DNA of 48,048 nt, taken from the NCBI GenBank assembly GCA_030065875.1, contig JASJCR010000075.1, positions 1 through 48,048 on the forward strand, given 5' to 3'. Position 1 is the first letter of the stretch. Every line of letters begins with the position of its first letter. The translations under genes were made by a program, and so were the position numbers. Source of the stretch: Ardenticatenaceae bacterium (GTDB taxonomy: Bacteria > Chloroflexota > Anaerolineae > Promineifilales > Promineifilaceae). The notes under the pieces were generated by a model, which saw only the letters and a program-made list of their open reading frames with translations, was not told the origin of the DNA and did no database searches. Shown here piece after piece: positions 23,556 through 30,813 of the stretch.

Positions 23556-24233
23556 TTATAGCAGGCGCGCTAAAGGGGCAATACACTCCGCCGTTTCATT
23601 TCGGGCGTTGTTGACCACGGTCGAAACCTCATACATGGCGATATTTTCATTGCGGTAAGGCTTGAGCAACTCGTGAACGATCGGCAAAGGGGTTTTTTGA
23701 TCAAGCCAGGCATCATAATCATCACCATCGACAAATACCGGCATACGATTGTGGATGGGAGCCATGCGTTCGTTCGGTTCAGACGTTAAGATCGTTAAAG
23801 ATGGAATCTCCCCTCCTTCATCTGAAGACCAGCTTTCCCATAATCCGGCCGCGGCAAAAAGCGGACCCTCAACAGGGTGAATATACACCGGCTGTTTCTT
23901 TCCGCTCGACAGCTTCTGCCACTCATAAAATCCGCTCATCGGGATCAGGCAGCGGCGTCGTTTAAAAGCAGCGCGAAAAGCAGGTTTTTCATGCGCTGTT
24001 TCGGAGCGAGCATTGATCATGCGCGAGGCCATTTTGGTATCTTTGGCCCAAAAAGGGATCAGCCCCCAATGAAAATGATCGAGCTTTCTCAGCCCATTTT
24101 CGACCATAATCACCGCCGCCACCGGCTGCGTCGGGGCGATATTGTAGCGCGGCGCCAGCTGCGGCGTTTCTGATAAATTAAACTGAATCTGAATCGCGGA
24201 TCCATCATCCTCCAAAGCAAATCTTCCACACAT
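23556..24233 (-). CDS. SRAP-domain protein (YedK/HMCES family), abasic-site DNA-protein crosslink sensor
   Basis: 225 aa from ATG 24233, chosen so that Cys follows Met directly, as the mechanism requires, and because GGAGG lies 8 nt upstream; an ATG six bases earlier is too close to the ribosome site. SRAP proteins bind single-stranded DNA at abasic sites and form a stable thiazolidine crosslink through Cys2. The key residues are present at family-typical positions: Cys2, Asn74 (INARSET), Glu104 (GFYEW) and His161 (PIHNRMP). This is expected to be a cytoplasmic DNA-repair protein. A promoter with a degenerate SOS-like element lies upstream. Confidence 0.9.
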   Translation of the reverse strand: MCGRFALEDDGSAIQIQFNLSETPQLAPRYNIAPTQPVAAVIMVENGLRKLDHFHWGLIPFWAKDTKMASRMINARSETAHEKPAFRAAFKRRRCLIPMSGFYEWQKLSSGKKQPVYIHPVEGPLFAAAGLWESWSSDEGGEIPSLTILTSEPNERMAPIHNRMPVFVDGDDYDAWLDQKTPLPIVHELLKPYRNENIAMYEVSTVVNNARNETAECIAPLARLL

Positions 24234-24293
24234 TGACATTTCCTCCCTATTCGCCTCAAAATTGTTAATCTGGCGGATATGCGTGACTTAATC

Positions 24294-24337
24294 TAAAAAT
24301 TTTGTTCTAATTATAAAGTGTATCATGCTCCCACCAA
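24294..24337 (-). promoter_or_regulatory. SRAP gene promoter with degenerate SOS-like box
   Basis: Minus strand: TTGGTG (24332-24337), a 16-bp spacer and TATAAT (24310-24315). Immediately downstream is TAGAACAAAATTTTTA (24294-24309). It shares TAGAACAAAA with the perfect box at 13637 but has a weakened second half. LexA binding is possible but not established. Confidence 0.45.
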
Positions 24338-24382
24338 CATTTAATTTGAACGCCTGTTTTTCAAAGAAATATTGGATTAATT

Positions 24383-25273
24383 ATGAAGCCTATTCTTGTT
24401 TCAATACCTTATGAAGGGGGGGCGTTGTCAAACGCCAAACGCGAGGGATCTGGATCGGCCGCCGCCGCGGTGACTTTATTTGAACATCTCAAACATCACG
24501 ATATCGCCCAAAAATTGATTGATTTTGACGATCAGACCAAATTAAAGTCTGGAAATAAGCGCGATTATCACCAAAGCTGCCAGGCAAAAATTGTGCAAGC
24601 GTTTGAAGCCCTGTTGGCCAGCGAACATTTGCCTATCACCCTGGGTGGCGACCTTTCCTTACGGTATCCGATTCTCAAAGGGGTAAAAGCGGCCCAGCCC
24701 CATCGTCAGCTAGGCTATATTTATTTTGGGCCTCAATTGAATCTTTTGCCCGATCAGGAAGAAAAAACGGCCGGAAATGCGGTTGGTCAGCTTGTCTCCC
24801 CGGATAACGGGCTTATTGATGGGGAAAAGACTGTTCAGCTTGGCTGGGTTGCCGATCGCACCATGGAAACCCGCAAGGCGTTACAGATGGCCGGCCGGCT
24901 GGGTTTAACGGTGATTCCGCGGCCGGATTGTGAAGCGGTGATCGAGGCGATCCGGATCGCCGTCGATACCGCCTTTAACTACACCGATGGCGTGTACATC
25001 AGCGTGGATGTGGGCGTGATTCGAGCTAAAGACGCCCCGGCCGTCTCCCATCCAAATCCACTGGGATTGACCCCCAAAGTCGCGGCCGATTTAATTACCG
25101 GGTTGGTTCGCAGGGTGCCCCTGGTGGGCATTGACTTTTTGGGAGCCTCATTTAGCGGGCAACATCCCGAAGCGGAGCATAAAACCGCCCACTTAATCAC
25201 CAAAATTGTTGAAAAAACGACCTTTCTAATTAAAACCTACACCAGCAACGGTGATGACACGACTATTTTTTGA
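24383..25273 (+). CDS. Ureohydrolase (arginase/agmatinase) fold protein lacking most metal ligands
   Basis: 296 aa. Overall length and order of motifs match the arginase/agmatinase/formiminoglutamase family, with SIPYEGG at the start, a GGDLS motif, a central beta-strand, and YISVDVGV followed by AKDAPAVSHPNPLGLTP. The catalytic manganese ligands are largely gone. GGDHS has become GGDLS (His to Leu). The DAHxD motif is replaced by FGPQLN. The final SxDxD has become SVDVG, so one Asp of two remains. Five of six canonical ligands appear lost, so ureohydrolase chemistry is unlikely. It may be a binding or regulatory pseudo-enzyme. No clear ribosome site is seen. Confidence 0.7.
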   Translation: MKPILVSIPYEGGALSNAKREGSGSAAAAVTLFEHLKHHDIAQKLIDFDDQTKLKSGNKRDYHQSCQAKIVQAFEALLASEHLPITLGGDLSLRYPILKGVKAAQPHRQLGYIYFGPQLNLLPDQEEKTAGNAVGQLVSPDNGLIDGEKTVQLGWVADRTMETRKALQMAGRLGLTVIPRPDCEAVIEAIRIAVDTAFNYTDGVYISVDVGVIRAKDAPAVSHPNPLGLTPKVAADLITGLVRRVPLVGIDFLGASFSGQHPEAEHKTAHLITKIVEKTTFLIKTYTSNGDDTTIF

Positions 25274-25296
25274 CCGCGCGGACGCTTAAATTTATC

Positions 25297-25325
25297 TTGA
25301 CGATTTTGTAAAAATTTTGTATGAT
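25297..25325 (+). promoter_or_regulatory. Promoter of the LacI-family regulator gene
   Basis: TTGACG (25297-25302), a 17-bp spacer and TATGAT (25320-25325). The operator starts within the -10 element. Confidence 0.65.
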
Positions 25326-25352
25326 GTAAACGCTTACAGTAAGCGTTTACAT
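25324..25352 (+). promoter_or_regulatory. LacI-family operator (autoregulatory, cre-like)
   Basis: Perfect 13-bp arms ATGTAAACGCTTA (25324-25336) and TAAGCGTTTACAT (25340-25352) surround CAG. The left part, TGTAAACGCTTACA, fits the LacI/CcpA cre consensus TGWAARCGYTWNCW. The right part read on the same strand (25338-25351) fits except at one position, so two overlapping operators exist. Position across the -10 and start site implies autorepression. Confidence 0.8.
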
Positions 25353-25367
25353 TGGAAGCGAAACGTC

Positions 25368-26420
25368 ATGAACCCAGCACCAATTTTCCCTGAAAATGAT
25401 AGGGCAACAATTGAAGATGTGGCTCGCGCAGCCGGGGTCTCGACGGCAACCGTCAGCCGGGTGCTCAACAACAGCGGAAAAGTCGCCTCCCAAACAATCG
25501 AGCGGGTTCAAAATGCAATCACCCAGCTTAATTATGTAGCCCACGGCGGCGCTCGTTCTCTAGCGGCCACAAAAACAAATACCATCGGGCTGATCATTCC
25601 CGCCGCGAGCACGCTTTTCTTCTCTTCCCTATTGAGCGGCATCAACAGTGCGTTGAGTGCCCATGGGTACGACTTTTTAATTTATGCTACCCTGACCCCG
25701 GCCTCAACGGCCGATGGCAACCCCCTAACCCTTGGTCCCCACAACAGTGATGGTCTATTAATTTTTACCGATTCTGTTGATGACCCAACCCTGCGCCGCC
25801 TCGCCCGACGCGAGTTTCCCATGGTCCTGCTCCATCGGCGATCTATCGATCAGGCAAATATACCGACCATCCGCTTTAATAATTTTGACAGCAGTTATCA
25901 ACTCATTTCTCATCTTATAGAGAACTGCGGCCGGAAGCGAATTGCTTTTCTCAGAGGACCGGACGGCAATGAGGATTCGCAGCGCCGGGAAGCCGGGTAT
26001 CGTCAAGCGCTGGAAAACCATGGATTACGCGTCACAACCGAATTAATCGGCGATGGGTTGTTTCAGCCTGAACCGGCGGCAAGGCAGGTCCAATCTTGGC
26101 TGGATCAAGGGGTTACCTTCGACGCAATTTTTACAGGTGATGACAATGCCGCTATGGGGGTAATCGAGTTGTTAGATCGGGCTGGTGTGCGGGTCCCTGA
26201 TGATGTTTCCGTGGTTGGGTTTAACGACGATGTTCTTTCTCGCTACTTAAATCCAGCCTTGACCACCGTTGTGGCCCCGGCCGACCAGCTGGGAGAAAAA
26301 GCGGCCGAATTATTGATTCAACTGATCGCCGGAGAAATTGTCCCGGACGAAACGGTCCTGCCAACGAGGCTGATCGTTCGCGCCTCGTGCGGCTGTCAAT
26401 CGCAGGCGGCGGAATCGTGA
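25368..26420 (+). CDS. LacI-family transcriptional repressor
   Basis: 350 aa from ATG 25368; a longer frame from TTG 25317 would run through the operator and is rejected. The N-terminal helix-turn-helix is classic: TIEDVARAAGVSTATVSRVL followed by a hinge helix region ending ARSLAATKTNTIGLIIP. The periplasmic-binding-protein-like effector domain fills residues about 70-340, ending RASCGCQS. Members sense sugars and release DNA on binding. The gene is preceded by its own palindromic operator and followed by a sugar ABC transporter and a GH3 glucosidase, which are its likely targets. I did not see a second operator copy in front of the transporter. Confidence 0.93.
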   Translation: MNPAPIFPENDRATIEDVARAAGVSTATVSRVLNNSGKVASQTIERVQNAITQLNYVAHGGARSLAATKTNTIGLIIPAASTLFFSSLLSGINSALSAHGYDFLIYATLTPASTADGNPLTLGPHNSDGLLIFTDSVDDPTLRRLARREFPMVLLHRRSIDQANIPTIRFNNFDSSYQLISHLIENCGRKRIAFLRGPDGNEDSQRREAGYRQALENHGLRVTTELIGDGLFQPEPAARQVQSWLDQGVTFDAIFTGDDNAAMGVIELLDRAGVRVPDDVSVVGFNDDVLSRYLNPALTTVVAPADQLGEKAAELLIQLIAGEIVPDETVLPTRLIVRASCGCQSQAAES

Positions 26421-26459
26421 ATGAGTCAGGCAGAGCCAGCTGCCAAATTCAGCAATTTG

Positions 26460-26720
26460 ATTGTGGAAATTCCAAATAAATGCTGAAGAATTCCTAAAAC
26501 AAAATGGAAGGGCAAATCCGCTTCCAAACAGAGTTTGCCCTTCGTCTAGACCAAAGACGACCGCTTGCTTGCAAGCGGTGTCAAAGGAGCAGTGCCTATT
26601 GTCTCAAAAACCCTCAAATAATCCACTCCCAAACAGCATCGGGCACATTTGTGCGGCCGATGCCCTGCAGAATTATTAATCTTTGAACCTAAGTTGCTGC
26701 CATTTGACGCAGCCGAATAG
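26460..26720. other. Structured gene-free region with serial hairpins
   Basis: This is the first half of the 584-bp gap 26421-27004. Successive perfect or near-perfect hairpins are GAAGGGCAAA/TTTGCCCTTC (26507-26516, 26534-26543), CCGCTTGC/GCAAGCGG (26561-26568, 26571-26578), and GCATCGG-GCACA with TGTGC-GG-CCGATGC (26636-26663). None has a T-tract. The short frames across it have no recognisable protein features. It could encode a structured RNA or be the remains of a small mobile element; I recognise no known RNA family. Confidence 0.4.
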
Positions 26721-26779
26721 CCGCTGTGGAAACCAAAACCGGATATTGAATTTTAATAAATTAATACCGATACAGCGCC

Positions 26780-26846
26780 GTCATTCCCGCTTTCGCGGGA
26801 ATCCATTGGATGGCCACCGATGGATCCCCGCCTGCGCGGGGATGAC
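26780..26846. repeat. Compound REP-type repeat (GTCATTCCCGC...GCGGGGATGAC)
   Basis: Two inner hairpins, TCCCGC-TTTC-GCGGGA and TCCCCGC-CT-GCGCGGGGA, sit inside an outer inverted repeat from GTCAT to ATGAC. The motif belongs to a widely dispersed bacterial palindromic repeat type seen in many phyla. It is non-coding and lies upstream of the sugar-binding lipoprotein gene. Confidence 0.7.
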
Positions 26847-26910
26847 AGGTTTGTTTTGAAAGTCGGTTGATATCCGTATTTATTTGTAAATCTTCAAAAT
26901 CCGGTTAATT

Positions 26911-26961
26911 AACGCGATAAATCGCGTTTCGGTCCCTTTGGCCGATGAATTTATTCATCGG
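26911..26961 (+). repeat. Two adjacent palindromes ahead of the solute-binding protein gene
   Basis: AACGCGAT/ATCGCGTT (26911-26918, 26921-26928) with loop AA, and CCGATGAAT/ATTCATCGG (26942-26950, 26953-26961) with loop TT. They lie within 95 bp of the start codon at 27005 and could form leader hairpins or act as repressor sites. They do not match the LacI operator at 25324. Confidence 0.5.
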
Positions 26962-27004
26962 AGAGGGAAGGTAGCAGCTAGAGTTAATCTTTTAGGAGAA
27001 GATC

Positions 27005-28585
27005 ATGAGACAGAAATCAACCTTGCTTGTGTTGATGGCAATTTTATTAACGATGATATTGGCGGCCTGTGGTGGATCAACCCCGCCGGTGGCCGAGGAA
27101 CCCGCCGCAGATTCAACGACCTCTGAATCTGTCGAGGTGGCCGAGCCGCAGGAAGAAGTTGAACCGGAAGCTGAACCAGAAGAGGCCCCGGCAGCAGTCG
27201 AAGAAGAAGCTGAGCCAGAAGAAGTCCAGGAAGAAATGGAGGAAGAGGCTGAACCAGAAGAAGTTGAAGAAGAAATGGACGAATCGATGAGCGAAAGTCG
27301 CACGGTCGTTCGCTGGTTTGTCGGTTTGGGAACCGGTCAAAACGCCGAACAGGTTGAGGCTCAGGAAGCGGTGGTTGAGGCATTTAACGCCTCCCAGGAT
27401 TCGATTTTCCTCGAAATGGAAATTGTACAAAATGACGTAGCCTACGATACCCTGGCTACCTTAATCGCCTCGGGGAACGCGCCTGATATTATTGGACCGG
27501 TGGGGGTCAAAGGCTCAAATGCATTTTCAGGGCAGTGGGCAGACCTGCAGCCGCTGGTTGATGCGGCCGGTTATGATCTGGAGCAATATCCGCAGGCGGC
27601 CGTTGATTTTTACCGCGTTGAGGGCGAAGGGCTCATCGGTTTGCCGTTCGCCGTGTTCCCAGCTCACCTTTTCTACAACAAAGAATTGTTCGACGAGGCC
27701 GGGCTGCCGTATCCCCCCCAAACCTATGGCGAGCCATACGGTGAAGGGACAGAATTTGAAGGGGCGTGGGATTGGGCCAAGGTCCGTGAAATCGGCATGA
27801 TTTTAACCGTGGATGAAAATGGCAATGACGCCACCATGGCGGAATTTAACCCAGACAGCATCGTCCAATTTGGATATTTAACCATGTGGACCGACGGGCG
27901 TGGCTTCCCAACCCATTTTGGATCAGGAAACTTTGTTGACAGCAGCGGCAGCGCCACCATCCCCGATCACTGGCGTGAAGCATATGATTGGCTTTATGCT
28001 GGGATTTGGGAAGACCATTTTATCCCCTCCCAGGCGTATCAGGACAGTGATTTGCTGGGCGTACCCAACGCCTTTGCCTCCGGAAACCTGGGCATTGCCG
28101 GTGTACACCTTTGGTTTACCTGCTGCCTCGGTGAGATGAGCGGCGATTGGGATGTCGCCGTTATGCCGAGCTGGAACGATACGACGACCGCCAAGCTCCA
28201 TGCTGACACCTTCAGGCTCCTCGATAGCAGTGAAAATAAAGAAGCAGCGTTTGAAGTGTTAACTTACCTGGTTGGTGAAGCCTCTGGAGATTTGCTGGCC
28301 GTTTACGGAGGTATGCCGGCGCGTGTTGAAGAAACCGCTGTGTTCTTCCAGGGGCAGGACAGCAACTATCCCGACCAGGAAGTCAACTGGCAGGTGGCTG
28401 TAGACAGTTTGAATTATCCGGACAGCCCATCCCACGAAGGCAATATGCCCAATTTCAATAAAGCAGACGAGCGTATCAGTGCCTTCTACAGTTTGGTGCA
28501 AAGTGATGGGGAAATCGATCTTGAAGCAGAAATCGACACGCTGCTTGAAGATTTACAATCAATTTTTGACGAAAGCGAAAGTTGA
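27005..28585 (+). CDS. Sugar ABC transporter solute-binding lipoprotein
   Basis: 526 aa; AGGAG lies 7 nt before the ATG. A lipobox (MILAAC, Cys22) anchors the mature protein. Residues about 30-95 are a Glu/Pro/Ala-rich linker (EPEAEPEEAPAAVEEEAEPE) that extends the domain from the membrane. The rest matches the extracellular solute-binding protein family 1 (MalE/UgpB-like): ASGNAPDIIGPVG, LPFAVFPAHLFYNKELFDEA and TYLVGEASGDLLAVYGGMPA. It delivers a sugar or oligosaccharide to the permeases encoded downstream. An attenuating terminator separates it from them, so it should be more abundant than the permeases. Confidence 0.92.
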   Translation: MRQKSTLLVLMAILLTMILAACGGSTPPVAEEPAADSTTSESVEVAEPQEEVEPEAEPEEAPAAVEEEAEPEEVQEEMEEEAEPEEVEEEMDESMSESRTVVRWFVGLGTGQNAEQVEAQEAVVEAFNASQDSIFLEMEIVQNDVAYDTLATLIASGNAPDIIGPVGVKGSNAFSGQWADLQPLVDAAGYDLEQYPQAAVDFYRVEGEGLIGLPFAVFPAHLFYNKELFDEAGLPYPPQTYGEPYGEGTEFEGAWDWAKVREIGMILTVDENGNDATMAEFNPDSIVQFGYLTMWTDGRGFPTHFGSGNFVDSSGSATIPDHWREAYDWLYAGIWEDHFIPSQAYQDSDLLGVPNAFASGNLGIAGVHLWFTCCLGEMSGDWDVAVMPSWNDTTTAKLHADTFRLLDSSENKEAAFEVLTYLVGEASGDLLAVYGGMPARVEETAVFFQGQDSNYPDQEVNWQVAVDSLNYPDSPSHEGNMPNFNKADERISAFYSLVQSDGEIDLEAEIDTLLEDLQSIFDESES

Positions 28586-28601
28586 TTAATCACGACATAT
28601 C

Positions 28602-28637
28602 TTTGAAAGGGCCGATAAATGGCCCTTTCAAATTTTT
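28602..28637 (+). terminator. Intercistronic terminator between binding protein and permease genes
   Basis: TTTGAAAGGGCC (28602-28613) pairs perfectly with GGCCCTTTCAAA (28621-28632) and is followed by TTTTT. Partial read-through would keep the binding protein in excess of the membrane subunits. Confidence 0.85.
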
Positions 28638-28670
28638 CCCTATCGCTGATGGACGGAGAAGGAGATCATT

Positions 28671-29636
28671 ATGGGATTTTTCACCGACGCGCTACGTGAA
28701 GCCTCGATTGATAAATCAAGAGGGGGGCAATCTCTGCTGCAAAAACAAAAAGCTCGGTGGGGATGGCTCTTTATTTCACCATGGATATTCGGTTTTTTCG
28801 CCTTTCTTTTTATACCCATGGTGGCCTCGTTGACCTTTACCTTCCTCGATTTTAATATTTTGGAACCTGAAAAAACTTCATTTATTGGTCTGGAAAACTG
28901 GTCAAAATTGGGATCGGACCCCCTGCTAAGAGAAGCGCTGCGGGTGACCGGGGTTTTTATGCTGATCGCCTTACCGGTTGCTATCGTTCAACCGATAGCC
29001 ATGGCCGGGCTTTTGAACGCTCGCGCTTTAAAGTTTAGGCGAATCTTTACCACCCTGTTTTACATGCCGTATGTTATCCCGTTAATCTCGGTAATTTATA
29101 TTTGGACGGGGGTGATGAACCCGCAAAGCGGCTGGATCGCACGGGTATTGATGCTTTTTAACATCGATATGCCCGACATTTTAAACGAACCGAACTGGAT
29201 TCCAATGGCTCTGATCTTGATTGGTTTGTGGGGTGCTGGTAACGCGATGTTGTTGACTCTGGCGGCGATGCAAAATATACCCACTTCATTGTACGAGGCA
29301 GCTCGAGTGGACGGTGCTGGTCCCATGCGAATCTTTTTTAGCATCACCATTCCCCTCATTTCGCCTGTAATTTTTTATAACACCGTTTTGGCCTTGATCG
29401 GGATATTTCAGATTTTCACCGTCCCCTGGATTCTTTCCCGCGGCGGTGATCGCAATCCCGACAACGCCTATCTTTTCTTTAATATTCACTTCTATAAAAC
29501 CGGCTTCAAATTTCAGGATATGGGATATGCGGCAACCCTGGCCTGGGTTCTATTCCTGATCGTCATCACCCTGACAATTTTGCTGTTTTGGTCGGCGAAG
29601 TATTGGGTGTATCAGCCTGGGAGTTCAGAGTCATGA
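28671..29636 (+). CDS. Sugar ABC transporter permease (MalF/UgpA-type)
   Basis: 321 aa with GGAG 8 nt before the ATG. Six hydrophobic membrane segments follow a cytoplasmic N terminus of about 35 residues. The EAA loop that contacts the ATPase reads YEAARVDGAGPMRIFFSITI followed by PLISPV at about residues 207-232. It pairs with the next gene, whose start overlaps its stop (ATGA), to form the transmembrane channel. No ATP-binding subunit gene is in the locus, so a shared MsmK/MalK-type ATPase encoded elsewhere is expected. Confidence 0.92.
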   Translation: MGFFTDALREASIDKSRGGQSLLQKQKARWGWLFISPWIFGFFAFLFIPMVASLTFTFLDFNILEPEKTSFIGLENWSKLGSDPLLREALRVTGVFMLIALPVAIVQPIAMAGLLNARALKFRRIFTTLFYMPYVIPLISVIYIWTGVMNPQSGWIARVLMLFNIDMPDILNEPNWIPMALILIGLWGAGNAMLLTLAAMQNIPTSLYEAARVDGAGPMRIFFSITIPLISPVIFYNTVLALIGIFQIFTVPWILSRGGDRNPDNAYLFFNIHFYKTGFKFQDMGYAATLAWVLFLIVITLTILLFWSAKYWVYQPGSSES

Positions 29637-30724
29637 CCAGCAAATCATCAAACCTCATTCAAACGGCCGCGGCCGGGTCAAAAAACACCTCGCCATTTTT
29701 GGTATCCAATTTGAAAAGCTTTACCGGTGGTGCGATATTATTTTTAATCACATTTTCTATCTTGATGGCCTATTTATCTCCGATGGGTTATATGGCCGTT
29801 ACGTCGCTTAAAACACTGGATCAGATTCCCAATACTCGAATTCTTCCTCAAACCGAAGAGTTATTTGAATACGAGGGTGAACTGTATCCGGTCATGAACG
29901 TTCCCACGGAAGATGGTTTTCGATCATTGGTGCTGGTTCAAAAGGGCCGTCAACGCAGCCAGTTTATCGACCCGCAAAACCCCGAAGGGGGGTTGATCGA
30001 GTGGGAAGGCCGCTGGCGCACGCTGGAGCCCAATTGGGAAACCGACCTGGCTACAGAAAATTATTCTGAGGCGTGGCGACTCGTCAATTTTCCTCGGCTT
30101 CTTTTTAACACCATCACGATCGCGGTGTTGGGCGTCATCGGCACGGTTGTTTCCTGTACGCTGGTCGCTTATGGCTTTAGCCGGTTTCCGATTCCAGGTA
30201 AAAACATATTGTTTCTGATATTAATTGCCACAATCGTTTTGCCTGGACAGGTGACCCTTATTCCCAAATATGCCCTTTTTGAACGCATCGGATGGACGGG
30301 AACGTGGCTTCCGCTGATCGTTCCCCATTTCTTTGCAAATGCCTATAACGTTTTCTTACTGCGTCAATTCTTCCTGACGATACCCAAAGATTTGGATGAG
30401 GCGGCGATGATCGACGGGGCCAATCCGCTGCAGGTGCTGCTCCGGGTAATAATCCCGCAAGCCTGGCCGGCGCTGATCGCCGTGATGCTGTTCCACTTCT
30501 TCTTCGCCTGGAATGATTACTTTGAACCGCTAATTTATTTATTGGGTCGAGAGGATTTGGTTCCAATTTCCGTCGGCATTCAGCAGTTTAATTTTATCTA
30601 CGGTAAGCAGGTCCATTTAATTCAAGCCACAGCGCTCATGGCCCTGGTGATTCCGGTTTTACTCTTTTTTGTGGCCCAGAAATATTTTATCCAGGGAGTC
30701 AAATTTACCGGGGTAGACAAGTAA
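29633..30724 (+). CDS. Sugar ABC transporter permease (MalG-type) with an extracytoplasmic insertion
   Basis: 363 aa from ATG 29633, which overlaps the preceding stop as ATGA; GGGAG lies 8 nt upstream. A longer frame starting at 29588 is rejected. The EAA loop is DEAAMIDGANPLQVLLRVII at about residues 255-275. It is roughly 80 residues longer than typical MalG proteins. The extra segment (about residues 65-150, rich in Glu, Pro and Arg) lies after the first membrane helix and should be outside the cell, where it could contact the binding protein. Confidence 0.9.
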   Translation: MTSKSSNLIQTAAAGSKNTSPFLVSNLKSFTGGAILFLITFSILMAYLSPMGYMAVTSLKTLDQIPNTRILPQTEELFEYEGELYPVMNVPTEDGFRSLVLVQKGRQRSQFIDPQNPEGGLIEWEGRWRTLEPNWETDLATENYSEAWRLVNFPRLLFNTITIAVLGVIGTVVSCTLVAYGFSRFPIPGKNILFLILIATIVLPGQVTLIPKYALFERIGWTGTWLPLIVPHFFANAYNVFLLRQFFLTIPKDLDEAAMIDGANPLQVLLRVIIPQAWPALIAVMLFHFFFAWNDYFEPLIYLLGREDLVPISVGIQQFNFIYGKQVHLIQATALMALVIPVLLFFVAQKYFIQGVKFTGVDK

Positions 30725-30813
30725 AACAGGAATCTTCATCATCACAACAGCCAGCCTAAGGCAGAAACGCCACTTTTGCGCTAATATTAAAACCACCAAA
30801 AACAGGATTAACC

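Noticed and set aside
26461..26686. Short plus-strand frames in the hairpin-rich gap
   Set aside because: They have no ribosome sites, no protein motifs and run through perfect inverted repeats; a structural or repeat origin fits better.
27121..27290. Repeating GAAGAAG-type DNA as a CRISPR or tandem repeat array
   Set aside because: It is codon-level repetition encoding a Glu/Pro-rich linker in frame, without regular repeat-spacer spacing.
27003..27430. Minus-strand frames opposite the start of the solute-binding protein
   Set aside because: They are low-complexity antisense images of the Glu/Pro linker.
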